Shown here piece by piece: positions 47,379-55,999 of a stretch of DNA of 64,000 nucleotides. Every line of letters starts with the position of its first letter. Position 1 is the stretch's first letter. The DNA comes from Robertmurraya sp047302285. GTDB lineage: Bacteria > Bacillota > Bacilli > Bacillales > Cytobacillaceae. The DNA lies in contig NZ_CP154845.1 in assembly GCF_047302285.1 (NCBI RefSeq), positions 1,550,001-1,614,000 on the forward strand. The letters run 5' to 3'. The notes under the pieces are model-generated. The model did no database searches. It was not told where the DNA came from and worked only from the letters and a program-made list of their open reading frames with translations. The translations under genes were made by a program, and so were the position numbers.

Positions 47379-48218
47379 ATGAAAAAATTATATGCTGTAA
47401 TTGGAAATCCGATTGCCCATTCGATGTCACCACTCATGCATAATGATTTATTTCAGCATTATGGAATGGACGCCCATTACCATGCCTTTGCCATTAAGGA
47501 AGAGCTGCTAGCAGATGCAGTTAAAGGGTTTCGGGCAATGGGCATTAGTGGATTTAATGTGACAATCCCTCATAAAGTTGCGATCATTCCACTGTTAGAT
47601 GATATTGACCCTTTAGCCCGTTCCATTGGGGCTGTCAATACAGTCGTCAATGAAAATGGACGATTAATCGGTTATAACACGGATGGGAGTGGATATGTGC
47701 AAGGACTTTTAGCAGAGATATCCGATCTGAAAAGCAAGAAAGTGTTAATGATCGGTGCTGGAGGAGCGGCAAGAGCGATATATTTTACATTAGCTTATGA
47801 AGGGGTTGCCCAGATCGATCTGACCAATAGGACGGTTGCAAAGGCCGAATCCCTTGTAAAGGAATGCCCTTATGAAGTTCATTCAAATGTCCTTGAGCTT
47901 AAAGATGCAGAGGTGCAACTAGACCATTACGATATTATTATTCAGACCACCTCCATTGGCATGTCCCCTCACACTGAATGTGAAGTGCTTTCTTTACATA
48001 ATTTAAAGGAAAGTGCTTTTGTGAGCGATATCGTCTATAATCCGTTAGAAACGCTCCTTTTGCGTCAGGCAAAAGATAAAGGGGCAAGAACGCAAAATGG
48101 CATTCAAATGTTTGTTCATCAAGGAGCACTCGCCTTTGAAAAATGGACAAATGTGATGCCTGATATTAATCGAATGACGACTAAAGTGTTAAAACAACTA
48201 GGAGGCACAATATGTTAA
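47379..48218 (+). CDS. aroE: Shikimate dehydrogenase
   Basis: Reduces 3-dehydroshikimate to shikimate with NADPH in aromatic amino acid synthesis. 279 residues. Substrate site IGNPIAHSMSPLMHN (Ser-x-Ser), catalytic lysine in FNVTIPHKV (about 68), GAVNTVV and NTDGSGYVQ, the dinucleotide motif GAGGAARAI and TNRT, and the C-terminal QNGIQMFVHQGALAFEKW. ATG 47379 has GGTGAGGAG directly upstream. It overlaps yhbY by seven bases. Confidence 0.96.
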   Translation: MKKLYAVIGNPIAHSMSPLMHNDLFQHYGMDAHYHAFAIKEELLADAVKGFRAMGISGFNVTIPHKVAIIPLLDDIDPLARSIGAVNTVVNENGRLIGYNTDGSGYVQGLLAEISDLKSKKVLMIGAGGAARAIYFTLAYEGVAQIDLTNRTVAKAESLVKECPYEVHSNVLELKDAEVQLDHYDIIIQTTSIGMSPHTECEVLSLHNLKESAFVSDIVYNPLETLLLRQAKDKGARTQNGIQMFVHQGALAFEKWTNVMPDINRMTTKVLKQLGGTIC

Positions 48219-48502
48219 CTGGAAAACAAAAAAGATTTCTTCGCTCTAAAGCTCATCATCTTACACCTATTTTTCAAGTGGGAAAAGGTGGAGTAAACGA
48301 TAATATGATTAAGCAAATTAGTGAGGCACTGGAAGTAAGGGAGCTTTTGAAAATAAGTGTGCTTCAAAATTGTGAGGAAGACCGAGACACGGTTGCTGAA
48401 AAGCTTTCAAATGGGTGTCGCGCAGAACTTGTTCAAGTCATTGGAAACACGATTGTTTTATACAAAGAATCTAAAGAAAACAAAGAAATTAAGTTACCTT
48501 AA
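48212..48502 (+). CDS. yhbY: CRM-domain RNA-binding protein YhbY (YqeI)
   Basis: 96-residue single CRM domain: LTGKQKRFLRSKAHHLTPIFQVGKGGVNDNMIKQISEALE, with the GKGG loop that contacts RNA, then ELLKISVLQNCEED and VQVIGNTIVLYKE. Family members associate with pre-50S ribosomes. It overlaps aroE and lies upstream of nadD as in other Bacillaceae. Confidence 0.93.
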   Translation: MLTGKQKRFLRSKAHHLTPIFQVGKGGVNDNMIKQISEALEVRELLKISVLQNCEEDRDTVAEKLSNGCRAELVQVIGNTIVLYKESKENKEIKLP

Positions 48503-48520
48503 CGGTTTGGAGGTGAGTGA

Positions 48521-49093
48521 ATGAGGAAGATTGGAATATTAGGAGGAACGTTCGATCCTCCTCACCATGGTCATCTTCTCATTGCGAACGAGGTATTTCA
48601 TGAATTAGAGTTGGATGAGATATGGTTTCTTCCCAATCAGGAACCTCCTCATAAGAAAAAATCGGATCTAATTACGACTGAGGATCGGCTAAACTTGCTT
48701 GATTTAGCGCTCAAGGATGTCTCTTATTTTAGAGTAGAAACGATTGAACTCGAACGTTCAGGTCCTTCTTATACATATGATACAATCAAGCAATTAATGG
48801 ATCGTTATCCTGACAACCGTTTTTATTTTATCATTGGTGCAGACATGATTGAGTATTTGCCAAAATGGCACAAAATAGATGAACTGATTGAAATGGTGTC
48901 TTTTGTAGGTGTCAATAGACCGGCGTATCAGGAAAAAACATCGTATCCGATTATTCATATTGATATTCCTGAATTTCATGTTTCATCTAGCTTAATTAGG
49001 GAGAGAATCCAAGAGGGGAAGTCGATACGTTACTTGCTTCCAGATTCCCTCATTGACTATTTGAAGGAGAATCATTTGTATGAATCGAAATGA
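48521..49093 (+). CDS. nadD: Nicotinate-nucleotide adenylyltransferase
   Basis: Joins ATP and nicotinate mononucleotide to make deamido-NAD. 190 residues: nucleotidyltransferase signature GGTFDPPHHGHLL (H-x-G-H), PNQEPPHKKK, YFIIGADMIEYLPKWHKIDEL, and the ISSSxIR-type motif as VSSSLIRERI. SD TGGAGGTGAG. Overlaps yqeK by 14 bases. Confidence 0.96.
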   Translation: MRKIGILGGTFDPPHHGHLLIANEVFHELELDEIWFLPNQEPPHKKKSDLITTEDRLNLLDLALKDVSYFRVETIELERSGPSYTYDTIKQLMDRYPDNRFYFIIGADMIEYLPKWHKIDELIEMVSFVGVNRPAYQEKTSYPIIHIDIPEFHVSSSLIRERIQEGKSIRYLLPDSLIDYLKENHLYESK

Positions 49094-49649
49094 AGCATTG
49101 GCGATTGTGAAACCACATTTAACCGAGCATCGATATCAACACACAATCGGCGTAATGGAAACGGCCATTCTTTTAGCCCGAAAGTATGGGGCTGATGAGA
49201 AGAAGGCTGAGATAGCAGCTATTTTTCATGATTATGCGAAATTTAGGGCAAAAGAGGAAATGAAGCAAATTATTATTGAGGAAAAGATGTCACCTGAATT
49301 GCTTGAGTATAACAGCGAGTTATGGCATGCTCCAGTTGGCGCTTTTCTTGTAAAAAAAGAAGCTGGTATCACGGATATAGAGGTTCTAGATGCGATCAAA
49401 TATCATACCTCAGGTCGTGTAGGAATGACGTTACTTGAAAAAGTCATTTATTTGGCAGACTATATGGAGCCAGGGCGACATTTTCCAGGAGTTGAGGAAG
49501 TAAGAGAGCTGGCAAAAGAGGACTTGCACCTAGCGTTAATTAAAGCAGTACAAAATACGATTTCATTTTTGATGAAGAAAAATCAACCTGTATTCCCGGA
49601 TACCTTTCACACTTACAATGATCTAATTGCAAACAGGAGGACTGAGTAG
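49080..49649 (+). CDS. yqeK: HD-domain diadenosine tetraphosphate hydrolase YqeK
   Basis: Symmetrical Ap4A hydrolase of the HD superfamily, with a metal centre. 189 residues: HRYQHTIGVMETAILLA, the HD pair in AAIFHDYAKF, WHAPVGAFLVKKEAGI, DAIKYHTSGRVGMTLLEKVIYLADYMEPGR. All ligands are present. The strong overlap with nadD suggests coupled translation; rsfS starts at the next base. Confidence 0.93.
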   Translation: MNRNEALAIVKPHLTEHRYQHTIGVMETAILLARKYGADEKKAEIAAIFHDYAKFRAKEEMKQIIIEEKMSPELLEYNSELWHAPVGAFLVKKEAGITDIEVLDAIKYHTSGRVGMTLLEKVIYLADYMEPGRHFPGVEEVRELAKEDLHLALIKAVQNTISFLMKKNQPVFPDTFHTYNDLIANRRTE

Positions 49650-50003
49650 ATGAATGATAATCAATTATTAACAATGGCAGTAAAGGCAGCGGATGATAAG
49701 CGAGCAGAAGATATTGTTGCTCTTGAGATGAAAGGGATTTCTTTAATAGCAGATTACTTTTTAATTTGTCACGGAAACTCTGACAAGCAAGTTCAAGCAA
49801 TCGCTCGCGAAATTAAAGACAAAGCTGTGGAAAATGGCTATGATGTAAAAAGAATGGAAGGTTTCGATGAGGCAAAATGGATCTTAATTGATCTCGGTGA
49901 TGTTGTGGCACATGTCTTCCATCGTGATGAAAGAAGATATTATAATTTAGAACGTCTATGGGGTGATGCACCTACTCTTAATATTCAGAGTGAGCTCACA
50001 TGA
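49650..50003 (+). CDS. rsfS: Ribosomal silencing factor RsfS (YqeL)
   Basis: 117-residue Iojap/YbeB-family protein that binds ribosomal protein uL14 and stops subunit joining under starvation. Motifs: AADDKRAEDIVALEMKGISLIADYFLICHGNSDKQVQAIA, MEGFDEAKWILIDLGDVVAHVFHRDERRYYNLERLW. Full family length. It overlaps yqeM by four bases (ATGA). Confidence 0.96.
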   Translation: MNDNQLLTMAVKAADDKRAEDIVALEMKGISLIADYFLICHGNSDKQVQAIAREIKDKAVENGYDVKRMEGFDEAKWILIDLGDVVAHVFHRDERRYYNLERLWGDAPTLNIQSELT

Positions 50004-50743
50004 CTTATGAACGTTTTGCCTATTTGTACGACTCATTAATGAAAGACGTCCCGTATGAACAATGGGTCCGCATCATTAATGAGAGTTGTGAAAAATACAA
50101 TTTGGCTGGAAAGAAGTTGTTAGATGTTGCTTGTGGGACTGGTGAATTATCTATACGTCTTGAAAAGAGCGGCTATGATGTGACTGGTGTTGATTTATCT
50201 GAGGATATGCTCACTGTTGCACAGGCCAAAGCCGCTGACTTGGGAATGACGATTGAGTTTTTTCAACAAAATATGGCCGAACTTGATTTAATCACCACGT
50301 ATGATATCATCGGAATCTTTTGCGACTCGTTAAACTATTTGCAAACAGAAGATGAAGTGAAGCAAACATTCGCTCAAATTAAGCAGTTTTTAAAAGAAGA
50401 TGGCTTATTTATTTTTGATGTCCATTCCCTTTATAAAATCAATGAAGTGTTTATGGACCAAACATTTACATATGATGATGGAAATATTTGTTACATTTGG
50501 AACTGCTTTGAGGGAGAATATCCCCATAGTGTGGATCATGAGTTAACTTTCTTTGTGGAAGATGCAACAGGTAAATATGATCGGATTGATGAAAATCATT
50601 CACAAAGAACTTTTTCGATCGAAACATATGAGCAATGGTTAGATGAGGCTGGCTTTACTGTTCTTGAAAAAATCGCTGAGTTCGAAGGAGAACCAACTGC
50701 TCATTCTGAACGTGTATTTTTCATCGTACGTCATAAAAAATGA
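50000..50743 (+). CDS. yqeM: Class I SAM-dependent methyltransferase YqeM
   Basis: 247-residue methyltransferase, substrate unknown. SAM motif I LLDVACGTGELSIRLEKSGYDVTGVDLSEDML (about 41-72), motif II NMAELDLITTYDIIGIFCDSLNYL, then FIFDVHSLYKINEVF. Last gene of the yqeG operon, followed by a terminator; position before comER as in B. subtilis. Confidence 0.9.
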   Translation: MTYERFAYLYDSLMKDVPYEQWVRIINESCEKYNLAGKKLLDVACGTGELSIRLEKSGYDVTGVDLSEDMLTVAQAKAADLGMTIEFFQQNMAELDLITTYDIIGIFCDSLNYLQTEDEVKQTFAQIKQFLKEDGLFIFDVHSLYKINEVFMDQTFTYDDGNICYIWNCFEGEYPHSVDHELTFFVEDATGKYDRIDENHSQRTFSIETYEQWLDEAGFTVLEKIAEFEGEPTAHSERVFFIVRHKK

Positions 50744-50744
50744 G

Positions 50745-50777
50745 GAAAGAGGGGGGCGGCTTGACTCCCTCTTTTTG
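50745..50777 (+). terminator. Terminator of the yqeG-yqeM operon
   Basis: AAAGAGGG (50746-50753) / CCCTCTTT (50767-50774) and T-run. Confidence 0.88.
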
Positions 50778-50844
50778 ACACAAAATTGCGATATTTTTTT
50801 TATTATTTAAAAGGATTTCGTTATCTAAAAGACGAATTTATATC

Positions 50845-51693
50845 TTAATACCTCGGGCTTTTATGCTCTTCGGTCCTTGAAAAAGCCGTATTTACCTCTT
50901 TTAAATCTTCAGCAAATTTCGCATGAGTAGCCTGAAAAAGATGTTCAAATACTTTCCCGAGTTCATTTTCTAATACGGTAATCCCTTCTCCTGTTACCCC
51001 ACCTTTTACAGTGACCTTTTCTTGTAATGACTCCAATGTGTAGAATTCTTTACTAAGGAGCGACCCAAGTCCGATCAGCATTTCGCTTGTCATTTTTGTG
51101 GCAGTCTTGCGGTCGATATTTGTTTCTGAGACCGCGGCATCGATAAATCTTCTGGTTAAATACGTGAAAAATGCCGGTCCGCAACTAACGATATCAGATG
51201 ATACGCGAGTTATATTTTCATCAATGACAATAGGTATTGAAATTCGACTAAAGAGTTCACTTAAATTTTGCTCCCAATGTGGCTCGCATTTTTCACTGAA
51301 GGTGAGGAGCGAGACACCTGCCAGTGCTCGATTGGTGATGCTCGGAATTGCTCGAGCTGTAGAACAGGGAAGATGCGATTCAAGCAATGTAACACTGATT
51401 GGGCTTGTAATGGAAACGACGCATTTATCCTTTGTTAAAAAAGGATGAATTTGTTGAATCACGTCAGACATATTTCCTGGCTTCACACAAAGTAGAAGAA
51501 GGTCAGCTTCTTTTGCCACCTCGTCAGCCGAATTTACGACAATTATGTCAGGATAAAGCTCTTGAATGGCAATCGCTTTTGAAATTGTGCGATTTGTAAT
51601 AATGAGCGAAGAAGGGGATATGGCTTTTCCGTCGATAAATGCCTCGATCACAATTTTCCCCATGTTGCCTGTACCAATGACCCCAATTTTCAT
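50845..51693 (-). CDS. comER: Late competence protein ComER
   Basis: 282-residue protein of the pyrroline-5-carboxylate reductase superfamily. NAD(P)-binding start MKIGVIGTGNMGKIVIEAF, LLLCVKPGNMSDVI, and the C-terminal dimerisation region (VSCGPAFFTYLTRRFIDAA, EMLIGLGSLLSKEFYTLE, VTVKGGVTGEGITVLE). It is divergent from comEA as in B. subtilis; it is not needed for DNA uptake there and its role in competence is unclear. Start ATG 51693 has GGAGGG upstream; the longer frame adds residues without family match. Confidence 0.93.
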   Translation of the reverse strand: MKIGVIGTGNMGKIVIEAFIDGKAISPSSLIITNRTISKAIAIQELYPDIIVVNSADEVAKEADLLLLCVKPGNMSDVIQQIHPFLTKDKCVVSITSPISVTLLESHLPCSTARAIPSITNRALAGVSLLTFSEKCEPHWEQNLSELFSRISIPIVIDENITRVSSDIVSCGPAFFTYLTRRFIDAAVSETNIDRKTATKMTSEMLIGLGSLLSKEFYTLESLQEKVTVKGGVTGEGITVLENELGKVFEHLFQATHAKFAEDLKEVNTAFSRTEEHKSPRY

Positions 51694-51797
51694 CGTTACA
51701 ACCCTCCTTCTATTTTTAGAAAACCTCACAAAATAACCCATTGCTATAACCATATGAATTTCGCCATTGAATTATGTCAAAGAAAGGAAGATAGCTG

Positions 51798-52415
51798 ATG
51801 TTAGAGTGGATAAAAGAGCATAAAAAATATCTTGCCGTTGCTACAGGTGTAGTCGGACTTTTTGGGTACTATCTGTTTTCTACCGTATGGCCAACAGAAA
51901 ATGAGATAGTAGATGAAGGGTGGGAATCTATCGAAGAACCGCTCCAAGAGGTGGTCGATATCGAAGAACAAGGAGCACAGGAAATATTGGTCGATGTAAA
52001 AGGTGCTGTCCATCGACCAGGTGTGTATAAAGCAACTGTAGGTGATAGGGTCAAGGATGTGATTGACAGTGCGGGAGGAATGACAGACGATGCTAACACA
52101 TCTGCTACTAATTTTGCGATGAGAGTGACCGATGAAATGGTTGTCTATGTTCCGATGATTGGGGAAGAGGGGCTTGAAGCAGAGGCGGATTTTTCAATGG
52201 GCGGGACCGACTCTGCTAAGCAAAAAATCAATATTAATAAAGCAAGCTCTGTTGAATTAGAAACCTTACCAGGAATAGGGCCAGCGAAGGCACAGGCGAT
52301 TATTGAATATCGAGAAAGTAATGGTGGCTTTAAAACAATTGAGGATATTATGTCGATTAGCGGGTTTGGGCAAAAAACATTTGAAAAATTACAGGAAAGC
52401 ATTACGGTTAACTAG
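51798..52415 (+). CDS. comEA: Competence DNA receptor ComEA
   Basis: Membrane-anchored receptor for incoming double-stranded DNA. 205 residues: N-terminal transmembrane helix (about 11-30), an acidic linker (about 31-58), a SLBB domain (ILVDVKGAVHRPGVYKATVGDRVKDVIDSAGG), and the DNA-binding double helix-hairpin-helix KININKASSVELETLPGIGPAKAQAIIEYRESNGGF with IEDIMSISGFGQKTFEKL. First gene of comEA-comEB-comEC. ComK boxes could not be read confidently upstream. Confidence 0.95.
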   Translation: MLEWIKEHKKYLAVATGVVGLFGYYLFSTVWPTENEIVDEGWESIEEPLQEVVDIEEQGAQEILVDVKGAVHRPGVYKATVGDRVKDVIDSAGGMTDDANTSATNFAMRVTDEMVVYVPMIGEEGLEAEADFSMGGTDSAKQKININKASSVELETLPGIGPAKAQAIIEYRESNGGFKTIEDIMSISGFGQKTFEKLQESITVN

Positions 52416-52516
52416 ATATTGTATGTCAAGGGCATTGTTTTTTCGTATTTTCAAATTGACGAGCCTTATCTTTTCCCCTTAAACTAAAAGATAAGTCAGA
52501 GTAAAGGGTGAGTCAT

Positions 52517-53017
52517 TTGAACGAAAATAGATTAACTTGGGATCAGTACTTTATGCTAAATGCCCATCTTATTAGTATGAGAAGTACCTGCAATCGCTTA
52601 AATGTCGGTTCTGTGCTTGTGAAAAATAATCGGATTATTAGTACAGGCTATAATGGTGGAATTAGTGGAGAAGACCATTGTTTGGATGCAGGTTGTTATG
52701 TTGAAGATAACCACTGTTTAAGATGTCTTCATGCAGAAGAAAATGCGATTTTACAATGTGCTTTACAAGGAGTGTCAACAAAAGGAAGCCAAATTTACGT
52801 GACTCATTTTCCTTGTGTTCATTGTATGAAGAAAATTCTTCAGGCTGGTATTACGAAAATTTATTATAACTACGATTATAAAAATCATGATTACTGCTAT
52901 CATCTACTTGAAATTAGTCATGTTGAAGCGGTAAAAATGGATGTGCAAATCGAAAACTATGTCGATGATATGAGAAATTCTGCTGGTGGTTTAAAGTGGG
53001 ATTTTCAACCTTTATAA
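52517..53017 (+). CDS. comEB: dCMP deaminase-like protein ComEB
   Basis: 166-residue zinc cytidine/deoxycytidylate deaminase. Zinc motif HAEENAILQC (His-Ala-Glu) with the second part PCVHCMKKIL. An extra group of His and Cys near residues 52-74 (EDHCLDAGC, HCLRCLHAE) matches ComEB and T4-type dCMP deaminases. In B. subtilis the reading frame is dispensable for transformation. TTG 52517 is preferred from AAAGGGTGAG; GTG 52508 overlaps the SD. Confidence 0.93.
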   Translation: MNENRLTWDQYFMLNAHLISMRSTCNRLNVGSVLVKNNRIISTGYNGGISGEDHCLDAGCYVEDNHCLRCLHAEENAILQCALQGVSTKGSQIYVTHFPCVHCMKKILQAGITKIYYNYDYKNHDYCYHLLEISHVEAVKMDVQIENYVDDMRNSAGGLKWDFQPL

Positions 53018-53063
53018 GAGCGTAGGAGGCACTGCCTCCTCCTTTTGAATGGGGAGGTTTTTG

Positions 53064-55418
53064 TTGAAAGGTAAATTTATATATATTGGATTGGCATCGC
53101 TTTTTGGAATATTATCCGCTTTAGAGGGACTCATTTTTTTAGCTGTTTTTTTACTCCTAATCTTCTTTCTTTTTTTCCTCAAACGATTTTCTCTCACACA
53201 GTTTTTTCTCGTCATTAGCATATTCTTTCTTTTCTTTTTACAAGCAAAGACATATGAAAATAAAATTCAATCTCTAATGACAGGTGCAGAAACAGAATTT
53301 ATCGTCACTCTCCAAAATCCAATGAAAGTAGACGGAAACTTCTTTTCGACGTACGGTCAAGACGTACAATCAAAAGAAAATTTCGTTCTTCAATATCGCC
53401 TCTTAAGTTTGAAGGAAAAGGCTGATTTTTCGAAATTGCAAGTCGGCTCGGTTTGTCAAGTGCAAGGTCGACTAAAAGAACCGGAACCACCGGGTAATCC
53501 GAATATGTTCAATTATCGGCAGTATTTGCGCTATGATCAAATATTCTGGATTTTGGATGTTGAACAGTTAAATCCAGACCGCTGTCGTGAACAAAGAAGT
53601 CCTTTCCTCTTTATTCAAAAAATAAGACAAAATGGAATTCGATTTATCAACGAGCAATTCCCCGAAAATTCAGCTCCCCTAGCAATCGCTCTCGTGTTTG
53701 GTGATCGACAATTTATTGAGCAAGATTTAATAGAGGCTTACCAAAGGCTTGGCATTATCCATCTACTAGCGATCTCTGGGCTTCATGTTGGAATGTTAAT
53801 GGGGATTTTATTTTTAGTTGGCTTACGGGCTCATATTTCTAGGGAAAAGATGATGACGATTTTAATCGTATTTTTACCTATCTATATCATTTTGACAGGT
53901 GGAGCTCCATCAGTCATTCGCGCTTGTTTAATGATGTTTTTGGCTTTACTTTTACTTAAATTTAGGAGGAGAAAGCTTAATCCAGCAGACATTATTAGCA
54001 TTGTGTTAGTCGTATATTTGTTTATATCGCCGTTTGCCATTTATGATGTTGGCTTCCAACTTTCCTTTATTGTCAGTTTTTCTCTCGTTCTTTCGCGTAC
54101 GATTTTAAGTCGATATATGGATAAACCACTTTTGTTGCTTTGTGTGACCTCTATCATTTCTCAAATTGCTTCCATTCCGATTATGCTCTATCATTTTTAT
54201 GAATTTTCCCTTGTTTCCTTGTTAGCAAATCTATTTTTTATCCCCCTTTATTCTGTTGTCATCCTTCCATTATCTCTTCTTTGGTACATTTTCTCACTCC
54301 TTTTTGGAGAGTTGCTGAATCCGATAGCGTCCTTCTTAGACTTTAATTTTCAGTTGTTAAATACGATTACCTTATTCCTCTCTAAATTTCCTTATAATAC
54401 ACTGGTTCTTGGAAGACCAAACCAGATTTCTCTGATCATCTTCTGCATTGGAATTCCATATGGTTTTTATTTGTGGGAAAAATTAAGAACAAAAAAACAG
54501 ATGTATATAAGGATCTTCCTTTTATCGATTTTTATTAGCACTCCCTTTTTTATCGAAAAGTACTATTCTCCAGGAGAAATTACAGTGATTGATGTGGGAC
54601 AGGGGGATAGTATTTTAATCCAATTACCAAAGAATAAGGGAATATATTTAATTGATACAGGAGGAACGATTCAATTTCCGGTAGAAGAGTGGATGAAACG
54701 AAGAAAGTCATTTGAAGTAGGTAAAGATGTGCTTATTCCATACTTAAAAAGTAAGGGAATCACCACTCTTGATAAGCTCATTTTAACTCATGGAGATATG
54801 GACCATGTAGGTGGAGCAACTGCCGTTTTAAATGAGATGAAGGTGAAGGAAATGGTTTTTCCAGTGGCCGAAAATAGAGCCAATCTTGAAGTAGAATTGC
54901 TTGATCTTGCTAAGGAGAAAGATATTTCAGTTCATTTTACTCAAAACGGAGATAGTTGGAAGGTGGATGGTCACAGCTTTCATATTTTGTCCCCCACCTC
55001 AAGTGTAGGATTGGCACGAAATGATCAGTCTATCGTCGTTTATACAGAGTTAGGGGGATTGAAGTGGATGTTTACGGGAGACTTGGAGGAAGCTGGTGAG
55101 AGTCACTTACTTGCATCATATCCTGACTTACAAATTGATGTGTTAAAAGTTGGCCATCATGGAAGCAAAACATCGACCTCTGATTCGTGGCTTGAGCATT
55201 TAAGACCAACTATTGCGCTCATTTCAGCTGGAAAGGATAATCGCTTTGGCCATCCTCATGCGGAGGTGATCAATAGACTGGAAGAGCGTAAAATCGCTAT
55301 TTATAGAACCGATAGGGATGGAGCAATCCGCTTTTATTTTAAAGAAGAGAAAGGAACCTTTTTAACAGGAAAACCATATGATAAAGCAAAAGCGAATTTT
55401 AGTGGGACTGCAAAATAA
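53064..55418 (+). CDS. comEC: DNA internalization channel ComEC/Rec2
   Basis: 784-residue polytopic protein that carries single-stranded DNA through the membrane. N-terminal helices and a soluble OB-like DUF4131 region (about 60-160: VQGRLKEPEPPGNPNMFNYRQYL), the Competence domain with many transmembrane helices (AISGLHVGMLMGILFLVGL, GGAPSVIRACLMM), and a C-terminal metallo-beta-lactamase-like domain (VIDVGQGDSILIQ, LTHGDMDHVGG, VGHHGSKTSTSDSW) likely to degrade the non-transported strand. TTG 53064 is chosen with GGGGAGG six bases upstream; TTG 53061 is a near alternative. Confidence 0.95.
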   Translation: MKGKFIYIGLASLFGILSALEGLIFLAVFLLLIFFLFFLKRFSLTQFFLVISIFFLFFLQAKTYENKIQSLMTGAETEFIVTLQNPMKVDGNFFSTYGQDVQSKENFVLQYRLLSLKEKADFSKLQVGSVCQVQGRLKEPEPPGNPNMFNYRQYLRYDQIFWILDVEQLNPDRCREQRSPFLFIQKIRQNGIRFINEQFPENSAPLAIALVFGDRQFIEQDLIEAYQRLGIIHLLAISGLHVGMLMGILFLVGLRAHISREKMMTILIVFLPIYIILTGGAPSVIRACLMMFLALLLLKFRRRKLNPADIISIVLVVYLFISPFAIYDVGFQLSFIVSFSLVLSRTILSRYMDKPLLLLCVTSIISQIASIPIMLYHFYEFSLVSLLANLFFIPLYSVVILPLSLLWYIFSLLFGELLNPIASFLDFNFQLLNTITLFLSKFPYNTLVLGRPNQISLIIFCIGIPYGFYLWEKLRTKKQMYIRIFLLSIFISTPFFIEKYYSPGEITVIDVGQGDSILIQLPKNKGIYLIDTGGTIQFPVEEWMKRRKSFEVGKDVLIPYLKSKGITTLDKLILTHGDMDHVGGATAVLNEMKVKEMVFPVAENRANLEVELLDLAKEKDISVHFTQNGDSWKVDGHSFHILSPTSSVGLARNDQSIVVYTELGGLKWMFTGDLEEAGESHLLASYPDLQIDVLKVGHHGSKTSTSDSWLEHLRPTIALISAGKDNRFGHPHAEVINRLEERKIAIYRTDRDGAIRFYFKEEKGTFLTGKPYDKAKANFSGTAK

Positions 55419-55419
55419 A

Positions 55420-55447
55420 AAAGACTACACGAAAAGGTGCAGTCCAT
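55420..55447 (-). terminator. Terminator of yqzM
   Basis: On the minus strand GGACTGCAC / GTGTAGTC stem (one mismatch-like pair), followed by TTTTTT. Placed just after the comEC stop on the other strand. Confidence 0.65.
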
Positions 55448-55462
55448 GGCAATCCTATGTAC

Positions 55463-55597
55463 TTAAGATCCGATAAATTGAATAATGGTAGCGATAATGA
55501 ACAATGTTGCAAAGAAACCGAAAGAGACGATAAAGCCTACTCCTGAGTCAATAGCGTCATTGCGTTTGCTTTGTACTTCTTTTTCAAATGGATTCAC
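55463..55597 (-). CDS. yqzM: YqzM family small membrane protein
   Basis: 44 residues: NPFEKEVQSKRNDAIDSGVG followed by one transmembrane helix (FIVSFGFFATLFIIATIIQFIG). Sequence, size and position between comEC and holA match B. subtilis yqzM. GTG start with GGAGGGG SD. Function unknown. Confidence 0.9.
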   Translation of the reverse strand: MNPFEKEVQSKRNDAIDSGVGFIVSFGFFATLFIIATIIQFIGS

Positions 55598-55759
55598 AAT
55601 AACCCCTCCTATTTCCATTATAATAGATGGCCCTCATAAAGCAATAAACAATTGGAGAACGAAAGCATGAAAAAGCTTTGTTCGTATTTTAATTTCTTCC
55701 TGATTGATAAATAAATACGTAGACGTTTTCTAGTATAAGCCACTTTTCCTATACTGACA

Positions 55760-55910
55760 AGAGTTGTCACAAATAGTTTGCAATCATCCGGCTACACTAT
55801 TATTAACAAGGTTGTACCGCTAGTGGATAAGTATCCTAGGCCTTATTTGCTAGCGTTTACTATAAATAGGGGGGTTGGTTGTTAGATAACCAATTCCCTT
55901 TTAGTATGGA
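55760..55910 (+). other. Intergenic stretch with a possible small RNA
   Basis: Between yqzM and holA. A stem AAGTATCCTAGGCCTTATTT-region palindrome near 55827 is followed by GGGGTTGGTT (55871-55880) / AACCAATTCCC (55888-55898) and then TTTT, a terminator-like hairpin with no gene before it. A poor promoter candidate (TTTGCA...TATTAT) lies near 55775-55802. An untranslated transcript is possible but not shown. The rest of 55598-55999 holds nothing recognised. Confidence 0.35.
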
Positions 55911-55999
55911 ATCTGGAATGAGATAAATGTTCTCCCTTGTCAAAAACTCCGTGCTTCTATACGATTAACATAAGAATGTAAAAGAACGGAGAGAAAAAA

